This document shows positions 1 to 13,030 of a DNA stretch of 64,000 bases, in pieces. The DNA is from Lindgomyces ingoldianus (Eukaryota > Ascomycota > Dothideomycetes > Pleosporales > Lindgomycetaceae): positions 1,149,582 to 1,213,581 of the forward strand of contig NW_022985165.1 in assembly GCF_010093535.1 (NCBI RefSeq). Direction: 5' to 3'. Under the pieces are notes generated by a model that did not search any database, had not been told where the DNA came from, and worked only from the letters and a program-made list of their open reading frames with translations. The position numbers were made by a program, and so were the translations under genes. Numbering within the stretch: position 1 is the stretch's first letter; every line of letters starts with the position of its first letter.

Positions 1-3000
1 TGTCTATTACCTGTCTAATACTAATTTGCTAAGCATTATGCTATAACTATTCTTTAACCTAAATAACCTACCTTAATGTACTAACTATTTCTCTAAGCAA
101 GCTTTGCTTTTACAGATTATTTATAAACTGTCGTAGTATTTTAGTTTAAAGACACTTAAATTATCTATCTACTTATCTATTATAAAGTCTAAAATAGGTC
201 TAAAAGATATTAATTTTTCTACTATTAGTTTTATCTTAGTAAATGCTTTTTATTTTAATATAAAAAAGAAAAAAATAAGTTCTTTCTAACTTTTATTTAT
301 AAAATTAAGTGTTTAATTAAAGATAAGTAAGCTTTACTATTAAATAATAAATATAAAACTAAAGTATTAGTAAACCTCTAATTATAATTAAAATACTGTT
401 AGTACTAAGATGTATTTAGCTACACTATAGCTTACTAATTACTAGCACATTACTTATATAACTATAAGATTATTCTTATAAAACCTCTCTCTAACAGTTA
501 CAGCCTGTTGTATAAACAAAATGTTAAGGAACTAAAAGTAATAAAGAAGTATATTATAAATAATTTAAAATATAGCATTATTAAAAAGAGTTAGAGTGTT
601 TTTATATCTCTTATTTTTTATGTATAAAAACTAAATAGCAACTTATATATTTATGTTAATTACTATAAACTTAATGCTATTACTTGTAATAATGTGTATT
701 TAATACTACATATAAACAAACCTCTATTAAGACTTATAAAAGTAGCTATTTTTACTAAGTTTAATATTTACATAGCTTTTAATAAGATTATAACAGACCT
801 AAGCTTTAAAAGGTGTACTACCTTTTAGACATAATATAGAATATATAAATATAAAGTTCTGCTTTTTAGATTATATAATAGCCTAGTAACTTATTAGCGC
901 TATGTAAATAACATATTAATTAACTACTTAGATAATTTCTACATTACTAACTTAAATAACATTCTTATTTACTTTAAAAATAAAGCAACTTATATCTTTT
1001 ATATTAAAAAAGTTTTAGAAAGGCTCTAGTAAGCAGAACTATAAGTAAAAATTAAAAAAATTAAATTTTATGTTACTTAAATAAAGTATTTTAGCTATGT
1101 ACTTTTAAACAAAGAACTAGAGGTTAACCTAAAAAAAAGTAGAAGTGCTGCGCAACTAGTAGGCGCCTACTACTATAATAAGTGTAAAATTATTTCTAAG
1201 CTTTACTAGATTCTAGTAATACTTTATTTTAAAAAAAATTTATATAGTAAAACTAATTATTATGCGTTAAAGTTTTACTACTTTTTTTATATAAACTTTA
1301 GAGTGTAATATAGCTTTTAAGAGGCTAAAGTTTAAGCTACTAAATATACCTACACTTTACTATTTTAGCTTTATGTTGTAAACGAAAATTAAAACTAACA
1401 CTTTTAATAAGGTAGTAGTAAAAGTTCTATTGTAGCAACATACTTATAGAAATTAGTGCTCTATTTTATTTTATAGTAAAGTCTTATCTAGTTTAGAGCT
1501 AAACTAGGAAATATATAATAAGAAGCTATTTATAATTATTACTATGTTTAAATAGTAAAAGGCTAAGCTTATATCTATAATAATAAGCACTCTAGTATAT
1601 ACTAATTATTACTTATTAAAGTACTTTATAATAATAAAGGTACTAAATGCTTATTAGATCTGTTAGGCTAAAAAGTTAGCTTAGTATTACTTCTAAATTA
1701 AGTACACCTTTAGTAAGAACAACACTAGGGCAGACATTCTTAGCTGTTATAAATAAGATGTAGAAAATTTAAAAGCAGCTTAAACTAATAACTAGTTAAA
1801 AGTTCTACTTAGACTATACTAACTCTACTTTTAAATTATTAAAGAATTAGCCTAGTACTACATTACTTAAATAATAACTTGAGTAACTATGCTAAATGTT
1901 ATAAAAGGACTAGACTAGGTTATATTTTTAAATTTTTTAAAATTAATTAACGCATTACTTTAAATAAATTAAGCCTTTTTTATATAAAAGTAAAAACTCT
2001 TACTTTACTATTATTAGACAAAAAATATACTACTTTTTTATGCTAACTATTTATGTGTTTTAGTAGACTTACTGCTGTGTACTTAACTTATCTAAGAAGT
2101 TTATAATTAAGTATCTTTAGCACACCTTAGTGCTACTAAGACCTATTAGTTACTGTTCTAAAATTACTACTAAAAGAGTAGAAAAGCTACTTATAAATAA
2201 TACATATAAAATTACCCTTTTTATTATATAGCTTATTTAAAATATACTTAAACCTTAGAGTTTAGTTACTATTTTCTAATCCTTAATTAACTAATGTAGC
2301 ACTTATGTATTAATTTTAAGATTTTTTTTAAAAATAAGTCTAGTTATAACTAGATTATAGTTATAATTAAGTATATATCTAAATAAGCTATTTTTATTCT
2401 CTACTATAAAATAATTAACACCTAAAAAATAGCTGCTTTATTTATTCAATAGGTGTACTATTTTAGCTACACACCTAAAACTATTATCTTTAACTAAGAA
2501 CATTAGTTTATATCTAGTTTCTAGTCTAAATTCTATTAAATTTTAGGTATAAAAGTTAAGCTTTTTACTGCTTATTATAAAGAAATAAATAGCTAAGCTA
2601 AGATTATAAATAGGTATATTAAATAAAAACTAAAGCTTTTTGTATTCTTTTACTAAAATAACTAGAGTTCTTTACTGCTTTTAATTAATTAGGCTTAGAT
2701 AACTTTACTTTATATAATAATTAAAATGTTTTTATATTAAGTTTTATATGGCTTTAAACTATATTAAAGCTAGGACTAGAAACATTTTACAGAACCTATT
2801 ACAGCTATAGATAAGTTAAATTATAAGAATGCCCTAGCATTAGCAACCTGCATGCATGCACCCTAGGAGTTAGCTAAAAACTATATAAAAAAGGCCTAGA
2901 ATTAGATGCAAACTATAGTTAACTGCTACTACTAGCTAGTTAACTAAAAGGTTAGCAACATAGTCTACTTAAACACTAAGAACTTAGCTGTTTAAAGACC

Positions 3001-4551
3001 TAGCTAAAAACTATCTACATAATAAAAAAGCCTCTTTAAAGTACTTAAATAAGTTAAAACTTATACTGCCTAAAGCTACTTTTAAAGTTAAAAATACATA
3101 ATGTTTTTGCACTAAATATACTTTATAAAGACTCTTAGAATCTGCTTCTAAAACAAGAACTTTTAAAACTCCTTAGAATTACTATTAATAAAGTAGAGAT
3201 GTAGAAAGTAGAGAAAATACTTACTAGTAAGCTCTACTAGAAAATGCTTAAGTACTAAGTAAAATAAGTAAAATATAACTTTAATCTAGTCTAGTATAAA
3301 GCTTTAAATTTTATAAGTTCTCTTTATAAACTAAACACTTTTTATAGTAAGCATTTAAATTAGCTAGAACTTTTAAAAGCTTTATATAAGTAAATTAAGG
3401 CTTTTAAAGCTAGTATAAAAGGTATAGATTACTTAGTAAATAATAAAGTATAAAAGTAAAAAGTTAATTTATAGTTATATATAATAGTATTATAACTTTA
3501 TAGACATTACACTAGAGAGTTCTAATAGTAAGCTGTTAGACACCTCTAGACTTTTCTTTTCTTCTTCTTTACTTTTTTTTCTTTTCTCTCTCTTCTTCTT
3601 TTTTCTTTTAAGACTTTTTTTTAACCTTCTTTGTTTTATCTTTAGCTGCCTAAAAGCGCTGTAATGTTTACTTAAAAGTTAGACACTAAAGCTTCTAAGG
3701 CTAAGACCTAATAGAGCAGCTTAGTATTTTAGTAGAATAAGGCTACTTAGACACTAGCTGTTAGAAGACTAGCTTCTTAACTCTTTATAACCTACACTAC
3801 CTGCGCTAGGTTCTAAGTAAACTTTAAAATAAGTTTAAAAGCTTTTTTTTAATTTTTTTTACTCTCTATGTTTTAGGCTGCTGCCTTACCTATAGCTTAA
3901 GATAGCTTTAAAGAACTAGAAATCTTTTATAGTAAAAAGAAACCTATATATGTGTTAATAAACTATCCTTTAGTAGTATTAAACTACATTGATATAAAGT
4001 TGCATTTTTTATTATGTAAAGGGTAGTACTTACATTTTTTTAATTTAAAAGGCTAAAAGAAAAACTTAACTTAAAGGCTATAAGTAAAGGCGTAGGCAGC
4101 CTAAAAGTAGATAACTTAAAACGCCTTAAAAAAGGCTCTAAAAGAGAGGCAAATTAGCATAGTAGTTTTCTTTAATACTATAATTAGTTAGTAGACTAAG
4201 CTATAGAATGTTAGGTGTATAATAATACCTACATAGTAAAGATTTAGATAATAGCTAAAGAAGAAACTAACAACATTAACTAGACTATATAAGTAAAGTA
4301 AGTAAACACTTATTACTATAAATAATAAATTTACTATATTAATAATAACTATACTACTAGTTACTACTAAATAAAAACATTATAATAAAAGCCTTATATT
4401 AGTATTAGGTTTTTTAGTTTATTTCTTAGTAATAGGAAATTTTAGTTAGATAGTTGTACTTATTATATTCTATTTACATTAGTTTTAAAGTAGTTTTAAA
4501 TACTTTTTAAACACTACAGTTAGAGACTATTAGCTTATAAAAGGGGGGTAG
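1..4551 (+). mobile_element. Gypsy-A: RIP-degraded Ty3/Gypsy pol, 5' end off window
   Basis: Plus-strand translation, ignoring stops, gives Ty3/Gypsy polymerase blocks in the right order. Reverse transcriptase lies at about 480-1100: a stretch like KELKVIKKYIINN, then YYKLNAIT, then IFTKFNIYIAF, then NNILIYF, where the catalytic Asp codon appears mutated to Asn. The end of RNase H is at about 1640-1760 (KNNTRADILS). The integrase core is at about 2260-2700 (AALFIQQVYYF, then LGIKVKLFTAYY). There are dozens of stops and almost no CpA, so it cannot be expressed. A pyrimidine-rich block lies at 3541-3620. A polypurine tract at 4539-4551 abuts the LTR, which fixes the orientation. Gag and the 5' LTR lie outside the window. 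Confidence 0.88.
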
Positions 4552-4962
4552 TGTAATAATTCTTACAAATTATTTTATCTTAGATTGCTTAGAACCTATC
4601 TAAAGGGTCCCTGTATTAGCTCTAACTATAACTTAACGCTGTCCCCTGCAGTTACTTTTATTTTCCTCTAAGTATTTAGTTGCACCTCTCTTCTTAGCTA
4701 GCTTAGTAGTTTTCTAATATCCTTTGTGCAAGGCCTATATATGTTAATAGAATTCCTAGGTCATTAAGTCCTCAAGCACTCCCATATGCCTCTGAGTGGA
4801 TTCCTACTGCATTCGGACCCATTGTCTTCCCTGCGCCGTTTCATGTACAAGGCCTATAGGTGTTGATGACATTCCTAGGTTATTAAGTCCCTACGCACTC
4901 CTATATGCCTCTAAGTGGATTCATACCGCATTTAGATCTATTGTCTTGCCTGTGCCGTTACA
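4552..4962 (+). repeat. 3' LTR of Gypsy-A with internal 119-bp tandem duplication
   Basis: This 411-bp LTR begins TGTAATAATT and ends GTTACA. It is directly preceded by a purine tract (AAAAGGGGGG plus TAG), so it is the 3' LTR of the element to its left. The five bases on either side (GGTAG and GCGCT) do not match, so it is not a solo LTR. Positions 4725-4843 and 4844-4962 are two copies of a 119-bp unit starting TGTGCAAGGCC or TGTACAAGGCC. The related solo LTR at 50879-51168 has one copy, which accounts for most of the length difference. Confidence 0.85.
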
Positions 4963-5613
4963 GCGCTAGTAGTGTTAGAAGATAAGGATTCCTAGTAGAA
5001 ACTTTGTCTAGAGAGTTGTCTACAAGACTTTTTTTTCTTATCCTAAAGCTTTTAAAGTTTTAATTACCTTTCTATTACTTTTTAAATAGTAGTATTACAC
5101 CTTTTTAAAAAATTTAAATTGGTTATACTAGATATAATTTAAGCGTAAAGACAAGCTTTTTTAGAGGTTATATAAGATATATTAGTAGTAACAACTACTA
5201 TACTAGCTACTAACGCTGCCTTCTTCCTCTTTACTGAAGCTAGCTTAGAACAGCTTTTTTTCTATTATTAAAAAAAGGCTTTTTCTATTATTAAAAAAAA
5301 CGTTTTTCTATTATTCTTTAAATAATCTTATATTAAGTTAAGTATAAAAAAGTTATAATAGAAACTCTTCTATTTATAATAGATGTAAAAAAAAAATACT
5401 ATACACTTAACATCTTTTTTAAAGTAAGAACTATATAAAGCTATTATCTTATAACCTAGAAGAGAAAATTAAGCAGCGTAATGAAAACAATTATAATAGA
5501 TAGATTAACCTACTTTAGCTATTAGTAAGTAAAAATAAAGAAAGAAAGAAAAAGTAAGTGCATAATAAATTTTAGAAAATAAAAGTACTTATGCTTTAAA
5601 AAGAGTAGCATAG
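4963..5613. other. AT-rich repeat debris left of Gypsy-B
   Basis: This RIP-mutated DNA lies between the Gypsy-A LTR and the Gypsy-B insertion. Before Gypsy-B inserted it was continuous with 19018 onward, because the CATAG target duplication joins the two. It contains a short imperfect tandem of a TTTTTCTATTATTAAAAAAA-type unit at about 5258-5320. Partial coding-like stretches are visible on the plus strand at about 5170-5600, but I do not recognise the protein. Confidence 0.5.
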
Positions 5614-6219
5614 TGTTACAATCCTTGCTTCGAGAAGCACTCGGGTCTTATGGTATTCCTAGGGGAAGGTAGGACGGATAGTAGGGGCTAATCCGGTAGG
5701 GTGTACAGTCCTACGTACAGGCTAATGGGCTAATGGAGGGTTCTTTAGGTGACCGGATCGTGGTTTGTCCTGTGTGCGGCAGTAGGGAGGCCAGGGTCAA
5801 ACAGTCCTATTAGACAAGGTTAGAGGTATATATAGTGTAAGATATATAAATAGTATTACAGCTCTTTAGAAAGCTAAATGCTACTTAGTCTATATAAAGA
5901 ATAAACTAAACATTAAACACGCCTCCTAAGGGTTGTTCTATAAGAGAGTTATATACAAGTAGGAGAGTTGCTAAGGCGAGTTTAGACAAGTTTAAATAAG
6001 CTCTATAAATTAGCCTTACTGCTAACTTATAAAGCTTACTAGGACTTGCTAAGCTTCTCTAGGCCTCGCGTTGCGTGTTCCTATTAGACAACGCACTCCT
6101 TAGGCAGCCGTGCTGCTTCTGTAACCTCTAATTAATCCATAAGCGAGCCCTGTCCCAATTCAGCTAGATTGTGGAGCACTGCTGGTGGAGTTACGCTGGT
6201 CTAACTGTAGACTGTAACA
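5614..6219 (-). repeat. Gypsy-B 3' LTR (606 bp)
   Basis: On the plus strand it begins TGTTACAATCC and ends CTGTAACA. It matches 18412-19017 along its full length with C/T and G/A differences. The outer (left) end keeps more original C and G than the matching stretch of the other LTR. Confidence 0.92.
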
Positions 6220-6499
6220 CGCTGCCCCCTCTCCCTAGCGGCGTCCTTGCCGCTCTGCTCACACAACTGTGTTAGTAAGGGTTTATTTATAAGGTAGGCG
6301 TCCTTTTACTAAAAGGCATTCTTAATATCTATTCTTCTTATACTAAATAGCTTGTTAGTCCTACTTATTTTATTATTTTTACATTGCCCTTTATTTTAAT
6401 CCTCTTTACTAGACAAAGATAAGGCCCTACAGCGCTTACTAATCTTTAGAGTTATTATGTGTGTTAACGCTGTCCTTAGACAAGTATGTTAAATGTGTA

Positions 6500-9400
6500 A
6501 AGAAAAATAACAGGTGTAATACCTTTATGTCTAACGCTGCGTAGGAGCGCTTAGAGAGGGAGAGAGGGGAGCTCCTACGTTCTGCTAAGGCTTCTTAGGC
6601 TAGGGATTGCGTGTTATTAGACAAACAGCTAGTTTAGGACTATAAGCAACTTCACTTGCAGGAAGAGATGTTAAGGCAGAGTTAGGAGACTCTAGAGGTA
6701 AGGGATAAGAAGTGTTCTAAATAGGATTATATCTAAAAGTTATTAGACTTATTAGAAGCTTAGTGTGTAAAGTACTTAGAAAAGGATCTCTCTTCCTTAG
6801 ACAAGATAGAAGCTCTTAAGGCTAAGGCAGAGGGTTGTTCTCCTCTGCAACCCTTATTAGCTAGGACTTGTCTCTAAAGGCTGCTGCTATCTAGTAATAA
6901 TGTAGCTGCTTCTTTTAATATAAGTGCCTTATTGCCTAGCTAGTTTCTTTTAAATAAGCCTAAAGGTACTTTTATACTAACAGCTATGCATTTCTTAAAT
7001 TCTTAGCTAGTTCTTATGTGTTTTTGCTAGTAAGCTACTTTTTTTATTTTACTAAGAATTCTTTTTAGTTTTTTTAATTACTTATAATGTGTTTAACTTT
7101 ATATTCTGTCTCTTTATCTTTTTATTTTTGTGTAGATAAGGGGATTTCCTTAAGTGCTTTCTCTAGTTTAGAAACATAGAACTATAGGTAGATTTTTATG
7201 TGCAGGGGAAGCTTAAGCTTACAGTTATCTTACTAGGTTTATAGAACTCTATATAGTCTTATCCTTTTTTTTGCTAGCTTTCTAGAGGGTCTAGGTATCT
7301 TAAGGTTTTTAGTGTTAAAATACATGTAATCTTCTAGGTAGATTTTTAGTCTTAGTTATTATAATTTATTTACATATTTCTTTATTACTTCTCTACTAGA
7401 CCTAGCTTCTATAGCTAACCTTTTATGTATTTAGCGTAGGTCTTTTAGCTAATTTATTAACTCCTGTAGGTCTGTAGGCTAATTTCTATGCAATGCAAAG
7501 TAGGGGTTATAGCTAAAATTAGCTTTATATAGTGTTTTTTTTGTTATAGCTAACTCCATGTTGTTAATAGCTAACTGCGCTATTAAAAGCTATACTGCCT
7601 AATTATTTTAAGTGTAGGAAATATACTTTTTTAGGTACTTTTCTACTTCTGCGTTTACTCTTTTAGTCTAACTGTCTGTTTATAGGTGGTAGGCTGTTAA
7701 TAGCTTGTGTGTTATACTAAAGTGCTGCATTACTGCTTTTTAGAAACTACTAGTAAATAACTTATCTTAGTTAAAAATAATAATTTTAGAGTATTTATGT
7801 ACTAATATTATGTTTTGTTTTAATTTATAAATAAATTCTTTAGCTGTTATTATTTTTTCTAAGGGCTAAGTGTGCAGATACTTAGTAGTTTTATCTAGAG
7901 CTACTATAATTATGTTGCACATTCTTTCTGTCTCTAGTTCTTTAGACAGGGGTAATTTTATAATAAAGTCTATTATAATTATTATTTATAGTAGTTTTAG
8001 TGCTTTAATTAGCTAAAAGTATTTATAGGCCTTATGCCTTTATAAATTATTCTTATTATAAGTATTATATTCCCTAAGTACCTTAGTGCATAATTACTTT
8101 ATTTTTAGTATTTGCTAAAAAATAGCAGCCTTTAGCTTTTTCTATAGAGTGCCTATTTCTAGGTGTCTAAATATTAGAGATTTATAATATTCTTAGATTA
8201 GATTCTTTTATCTTTGTTTACTAGCTATAAGCATATAAAACTCTTTTATAAGTTAGGGCCTATTATATATTTATCTTTTATTAGTTTCTTTAAAAAGTGT
8301 AAACTTCTTAGTTCTTTTTTTTTCTCTATTAAAGTAGTTAGGCCTTTAGCTAAGGGTGTTAGCTTACTAATTCTATGTTCCTAGAACATGCTTAATAATG
8401 CAGTTAAACTAGGCAAGCTTTATTACTTATCTTATGTGCATTAGTAAGAGTTTCTTTACTGTTAGAAACATAACTAAATTTGCATAGTTAGTTATAATAT
8501 AAAATAGCTTTGCTATTCTATGTAGCTCTATAGCCTATGCTCTTATAGCATTTAATATTGCCTTTAGTTCTTTGTTAGGTATGCTGTAACCTGCTTTAGG
8601 TCCTAAGAACTTAGCAGAGTAGTACGCAACTAGGTGCTATTTTCTGTCTTCTTGTTTCTAATAGAACGCAGCTCTGCTAGCTCCTAGAGATGTGTCTGTG
8701 TAGATTTTAGTATCTAACTATGGGTTATACATTCTTAGCACTAGCTTAGCTGTTATAGCTTATTTTAGTGCTATAAATGCTTTATTTATTTCTAGAGTCT
8801 AGATAAATTTTGCTATTACTTGTTTCTTAGTTATAGCGTTTGTTAATAGCATAGTAATTTTTAAGTAGTCCTTTATTATTTATCTAACGTAGCTTAATAG
8901 TCTTAGGAATCCTTTTACTTTCTTAACTATTATAAGTTCTAGCTATTTAAGTACCTTTTATATTTTAGCTAAGTTAATCTTTATTTCTTCTTTATTAATT
9001 ATAAATCCTAGATACTTTGTTTTAGTAACATAGAATTTACACTTAGAGAGCTGTAGGTAAAGTCTGTACTTTCTAAGCTGTTCTAAGATTTTTTATACTT
9101 TTTATACATAGTCTTCTAGAGTATCTTTTAAATAGATAAGGACGTTATCTAGATATACTAGAGTAAAGACATTAAGGTATAGGTTAAGAGCTGTATTAAT
9201 AATTTGCTAGAACATTGCTAGGGCATTTATTAGGCTAAACAGCATTACTAGTAGCTTATAGAGTTCTTATAGGGTTTTAAATGCTGTAAGCTACTTATCT
9301 TCTTCTCTTATTCTTATCTTATTAAATCTGTTTTATATGTTAAACTTTGTAAAGTACTAAGTTCCTTTTAATTAGTTTATAATATCTTATATAATTAGTA

Positions 9401-12400
9401 GAAGAAACTAATCTTAGATTATATTATTATTTAAAGTTTTATAGTTCTAATAAACTTAGATTTTTTTTTCTTTCTTTTTTATAAAAACTATAGCTAACGC
9501 TACTAGGCTATAGCTTTCTTAGATGTGGCCTTATGCTAGCATTTTACTAACATATTCTTATAAGGCTTTTTTCTGTATTTTTGTTAGAGAGTAAAGCCTG
9601 TAGGTTTTTAAATTATAGTCCTTTATTAAGTTAATAGCGTAATCCTAAGGCTAATGTAGTAGTAATTCTTCTAGGTCTTTTAGTGTTTTAAACATATCCT
9701 TATAATTCTTATATTTAGCTAGGATGTAACCTTTGTCTTTAGTTTAGATAACACTAATTTATTTTACATTCTTATCTACTTTAATTTTTTTATAAGAGAC
9801 TTTCTTAAGTTTTTTTATTATTATCCTTATTACCTAGGCTTTTAGCTTTTAGTAAGGGAATTTCTAAAGTTTTCTTTTCTTAGAGTAGTATTTGCTACTC
9901 TGTTTTGCTTATTTATAGACTAAGTAATAATTATTATAGCATGCTAACTAGGTTATGTGTGCATAGTTGTTAGAAGTTTCTATAGTTATAGTTCTCTAAT
10001 TAATTGCAGGGTTATGTATTTTAAGCTAATTATAGCCTAGAATTACATTATATTTACCTTCTAGCTTAAGTATGTTTATTAATCTTTAGTTCTTTATGTT
10101 TAGGGTTTTAAAGTCTTTTTTATATGTTTCTAAGTTAATCTATCCTTTGCTATACTTAATTAATAATGTGTTAGTAAGAGTTACCTTAAATAAGTTTTTT
10201 TTTATGCAGAATAGTATACCTTATTTATCTACTTAATCTTTGTTTATTATAGTAAAGGTGTATTTACTGTTTATAAGGGCTAGTCTAGGACGTCCTTTAT
10301 ACATAAAGGTAGTTATTAGACTATGTCCTGCCCCTTATTCTACTGTAATTACTGCTAATATATTATGTTTAACTTCTTTATTAGAAAGAGGATAGAAGTT
10401 AATATTTTATAAGTTATTATTAAACTTATCTTTTTTTTTTATAGATTTAATGCTTTTAATTGCAGTAGTTAGCTGCTTTACATTTATAATCTTTAACTAG
10501 GTAATGTAATGTTAGATAATCTTCTTTTTTTACTACCTTCTACTAGAAATAGTAGAACCTGTAATTATCTTATTCTTTGCACGCTGCCTATCTCTCTTGC
10601 TTGTGTAGGGGAGCTGTTTAACAGGTGTAACAGTTTGTAGTTTTGCAGGCTAAGGCTGTTCTTTACTATAGGCATTTGTTGTAGTTCTTTTTCTATGTAG
10701 GCTACTAGCCTGTTCTATGTTTATTATCCTAGTGTTTAATGCAGTATTGTCGCGTGCACTAGTACTAGGGGTATGGACAATTGTTAGGTCTATGTAATGT
10801 GTTAAGGGGGCTCTTCTAAGTCTACTGTAGGTATTCCTGTGTTTGTACTATCTAAACAGGGTGTTCTTTTTATTAGTAGTTATTAGTGCTATAAGTTTTG
10901 TTTCTATAGAGTGCGTACTAACTATAGCTTTATTGCATTACTAAAGCTTTTTTGCTAATTACTAGACTTAGAAGCAGTGTCTTAGGCTTCCTAAGTACTA
11001 GCTTTAGAACTTTAAACTTAGCAAGTTTGCCTAGTCCTTCTAGTTTCTAATCTTAGATTTAAATAAAAAATTACTATTATTTTTTTTTATCTATAATGTT
11101 GTATTTAACTTTAGCTATTTGCTATATAATATTAAACATAAAGTAGTTATTACTAATATTTATCTAGTAAAGCATAACTATATAATAACTTAGGTAGTTA
11201 TGTTGTAGACTATATTTCTAGCATTTGCATTTTTAAAACTATTAGAAGAGTTCTCTTACTAAAGTGCTAGAAGTTTAGTCTTAAAAAGAGAAGTGTTTTT
11301 TTTTTAAATATTTATAATATATCTTTAGATCTAAGTCTCTTCTTTATATCTCTTAAAGATTATAAGGTTCTATAACACTATATTAAAGCTACTAAAATTT
11401 TAGATAACTACTTTTTAATACACTTTAAAATAGTTGTTTAAAGAATAGTTTTTTTTACATTACTAGTAAAGTTTGTTATTTAGTTTTTTTAATATTTCCT
11501 TATCTATAAGGCTGTATTTAGCAGTAATAGCTTTTATTATTATAGTAGTATTTTTATTCTCCCTCTTCTAGAAGTCTAGGTAGTTTTAGCAGAAATATTC
11601 TACTTTTCTACAGTTTAGGTAGGCCTTATCCTCTAGCTACTTTTATTATTCCTTTGTTAAAGGCGGCCTATTGCGTCCTAGAACTTAGCTCTTTTTAAAG
11701 GGGGGGCTTTATATATGCTTTACATAACTAAGGTCTATTAGTTTTTTATTATATTATAAAAGCTTTTTTTTCTTAGAAACAAACTCTAGTTTTTAAAGAG
11801 TTTCTTTTTATTTCTTTTCTCTTTTATATTCTCTATAACAGTTGTTATAAGTTGTTGCTTATATAATAAAAATTTTAAAAGTAGTTAGTTTTTTACTGTG
11901 TATAAATTTATCTTTTACTATCTTACTTAGTCTGTTATAGAACATGCAGCAGAGGGCCTTCTAGTCTATCTATCTACAGATGGCCAGCTGCTCTTTAAAG
12001 TGTGCTGTATAATTCTAGACTAGGCTAGTTTCTTATTTTATAGTGTTTAACTTGTTAGCTGTAATTTTCTTTTTATTAAAGGTTTTATAAATAGCTGTTA
12101 GGGCTTCTTTAAAATTTTTAATGCTACTAAATATTTCTTTTATTTTAAAGGTAAGTGCTTTACTATTTACCTTAAAGTTTATCTAATTATCTGCATAGAG
12201 TTAAAACTAGATTGCAGGGGGGCCTTCTAGGTGTAGTCCTATCTAGAATATTATTTCTGTGTTAGTCTAAAATGCTTCTTTATTATATTACATGTAGAGG
12301 TAATATCTTGTAAAGAATAGTTAAAGGTCCTTTAACAATTCTTTAAAAAGCTTTAAAAAGGCTAGTTTTAAAGTCTTTTTAGCTACTATACTTACCTTTT

Positions 12401-12712
12401 CTATTAAAATGTTCTAAATTTTTGCTAGCTTTACTTATAGTTTATGTATTTAATAGGCTTAGTTAGTAGCTTCCTAGAGGCCTAAAAGTCTAAGGAGTAT
12501 TTGCAATTTTGCTGCTTTTTAGCAGAGGTTAGTAATTTTTTACTTAAGTTTTAGTAGTTTACTAACCTTATTACTAATTTACTAGAGTCTCTTAATGTTG
12601 TCCTAAATTAAATTAATCTATTTTGCTAGAACAGCTTTGCTTTAGGTAGGAACTTCTGTAAATCCTAATAGCGCAGTGTAGGCTATGTTAGAATCTAAGT
12701 TGTGTTGTAAGG
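6500..12712 (-). pseudogene. Gypsy-B gag-pol, RIP-inactivated
   Basis: Read on the minus strand, the order is gag (nearest 12712), a degraded CCHC zinc knuckle at about 11575-11625, reverse transcriptase at about 9000-9500, RNase H at about 8500-8750 and integrase at about 7400-8000. The knuckle keeps CX2CX4HX4C spacing with Cys and His changed to Tyr, as C-to-T or G-to-A changes would do. Reverse transcriptase shows LVMLFSLINALAMF followed by VYLDNVLIYLKDT (family consensus has YLDD). RNase H shows IYTDTSLGASRAAFY and KELKAILNAIRA. Integrase shows DFIIKLPLSKELE around the first catalytic Asp. Numerous in-frame stops rule out a functional product. Domain limits are approximate. Confidence 0.85.
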
Positions 12713-13030
12713 TGTCACGATTGTGCACGAGTAAGGTTATAGAGCTTCACGGAGGTCTAGTTCAATTACTACGTGAGGTATTATAGTAGGTACAAGACGT
12801 TGTGTAAGGAACAGGAAGGTTTAGAAGGAAATTAGTAATTAAATACTTAGCTTAGAAGTCTAAGCGCTTTAAGTATAAATTAAGCCTGTTCTAGGTTTAG
12901 TTAGTGTTAAAGCAGTTTATGCTTAAGTTTATGTCTATATTATGTTATATTTATATTAGACATGCACTAATAATACTCTAGTACACGTCTAATATAGTTA
13001 TGTCTAGGATCTAGGGAGGATACTGTAACA
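12713..13030 (-). repeat. Gypsy-C copy 1, 3' LTR
   Basis: 318 bp, beginning TGTCACGATT and ending CTGTAACA on the plus strand. Its left, outward-facing end retains CpA and CpG dinucleotides that are mutated in the partner LTR at 18057. Confidence 0.9.

Noticed and set aside
4552..4962. Solo LTR
   Set aside because: Flanking 5-mers differ and a polypurine tract lies directly to its left, so it is the 3' LTR of the adjacent element.
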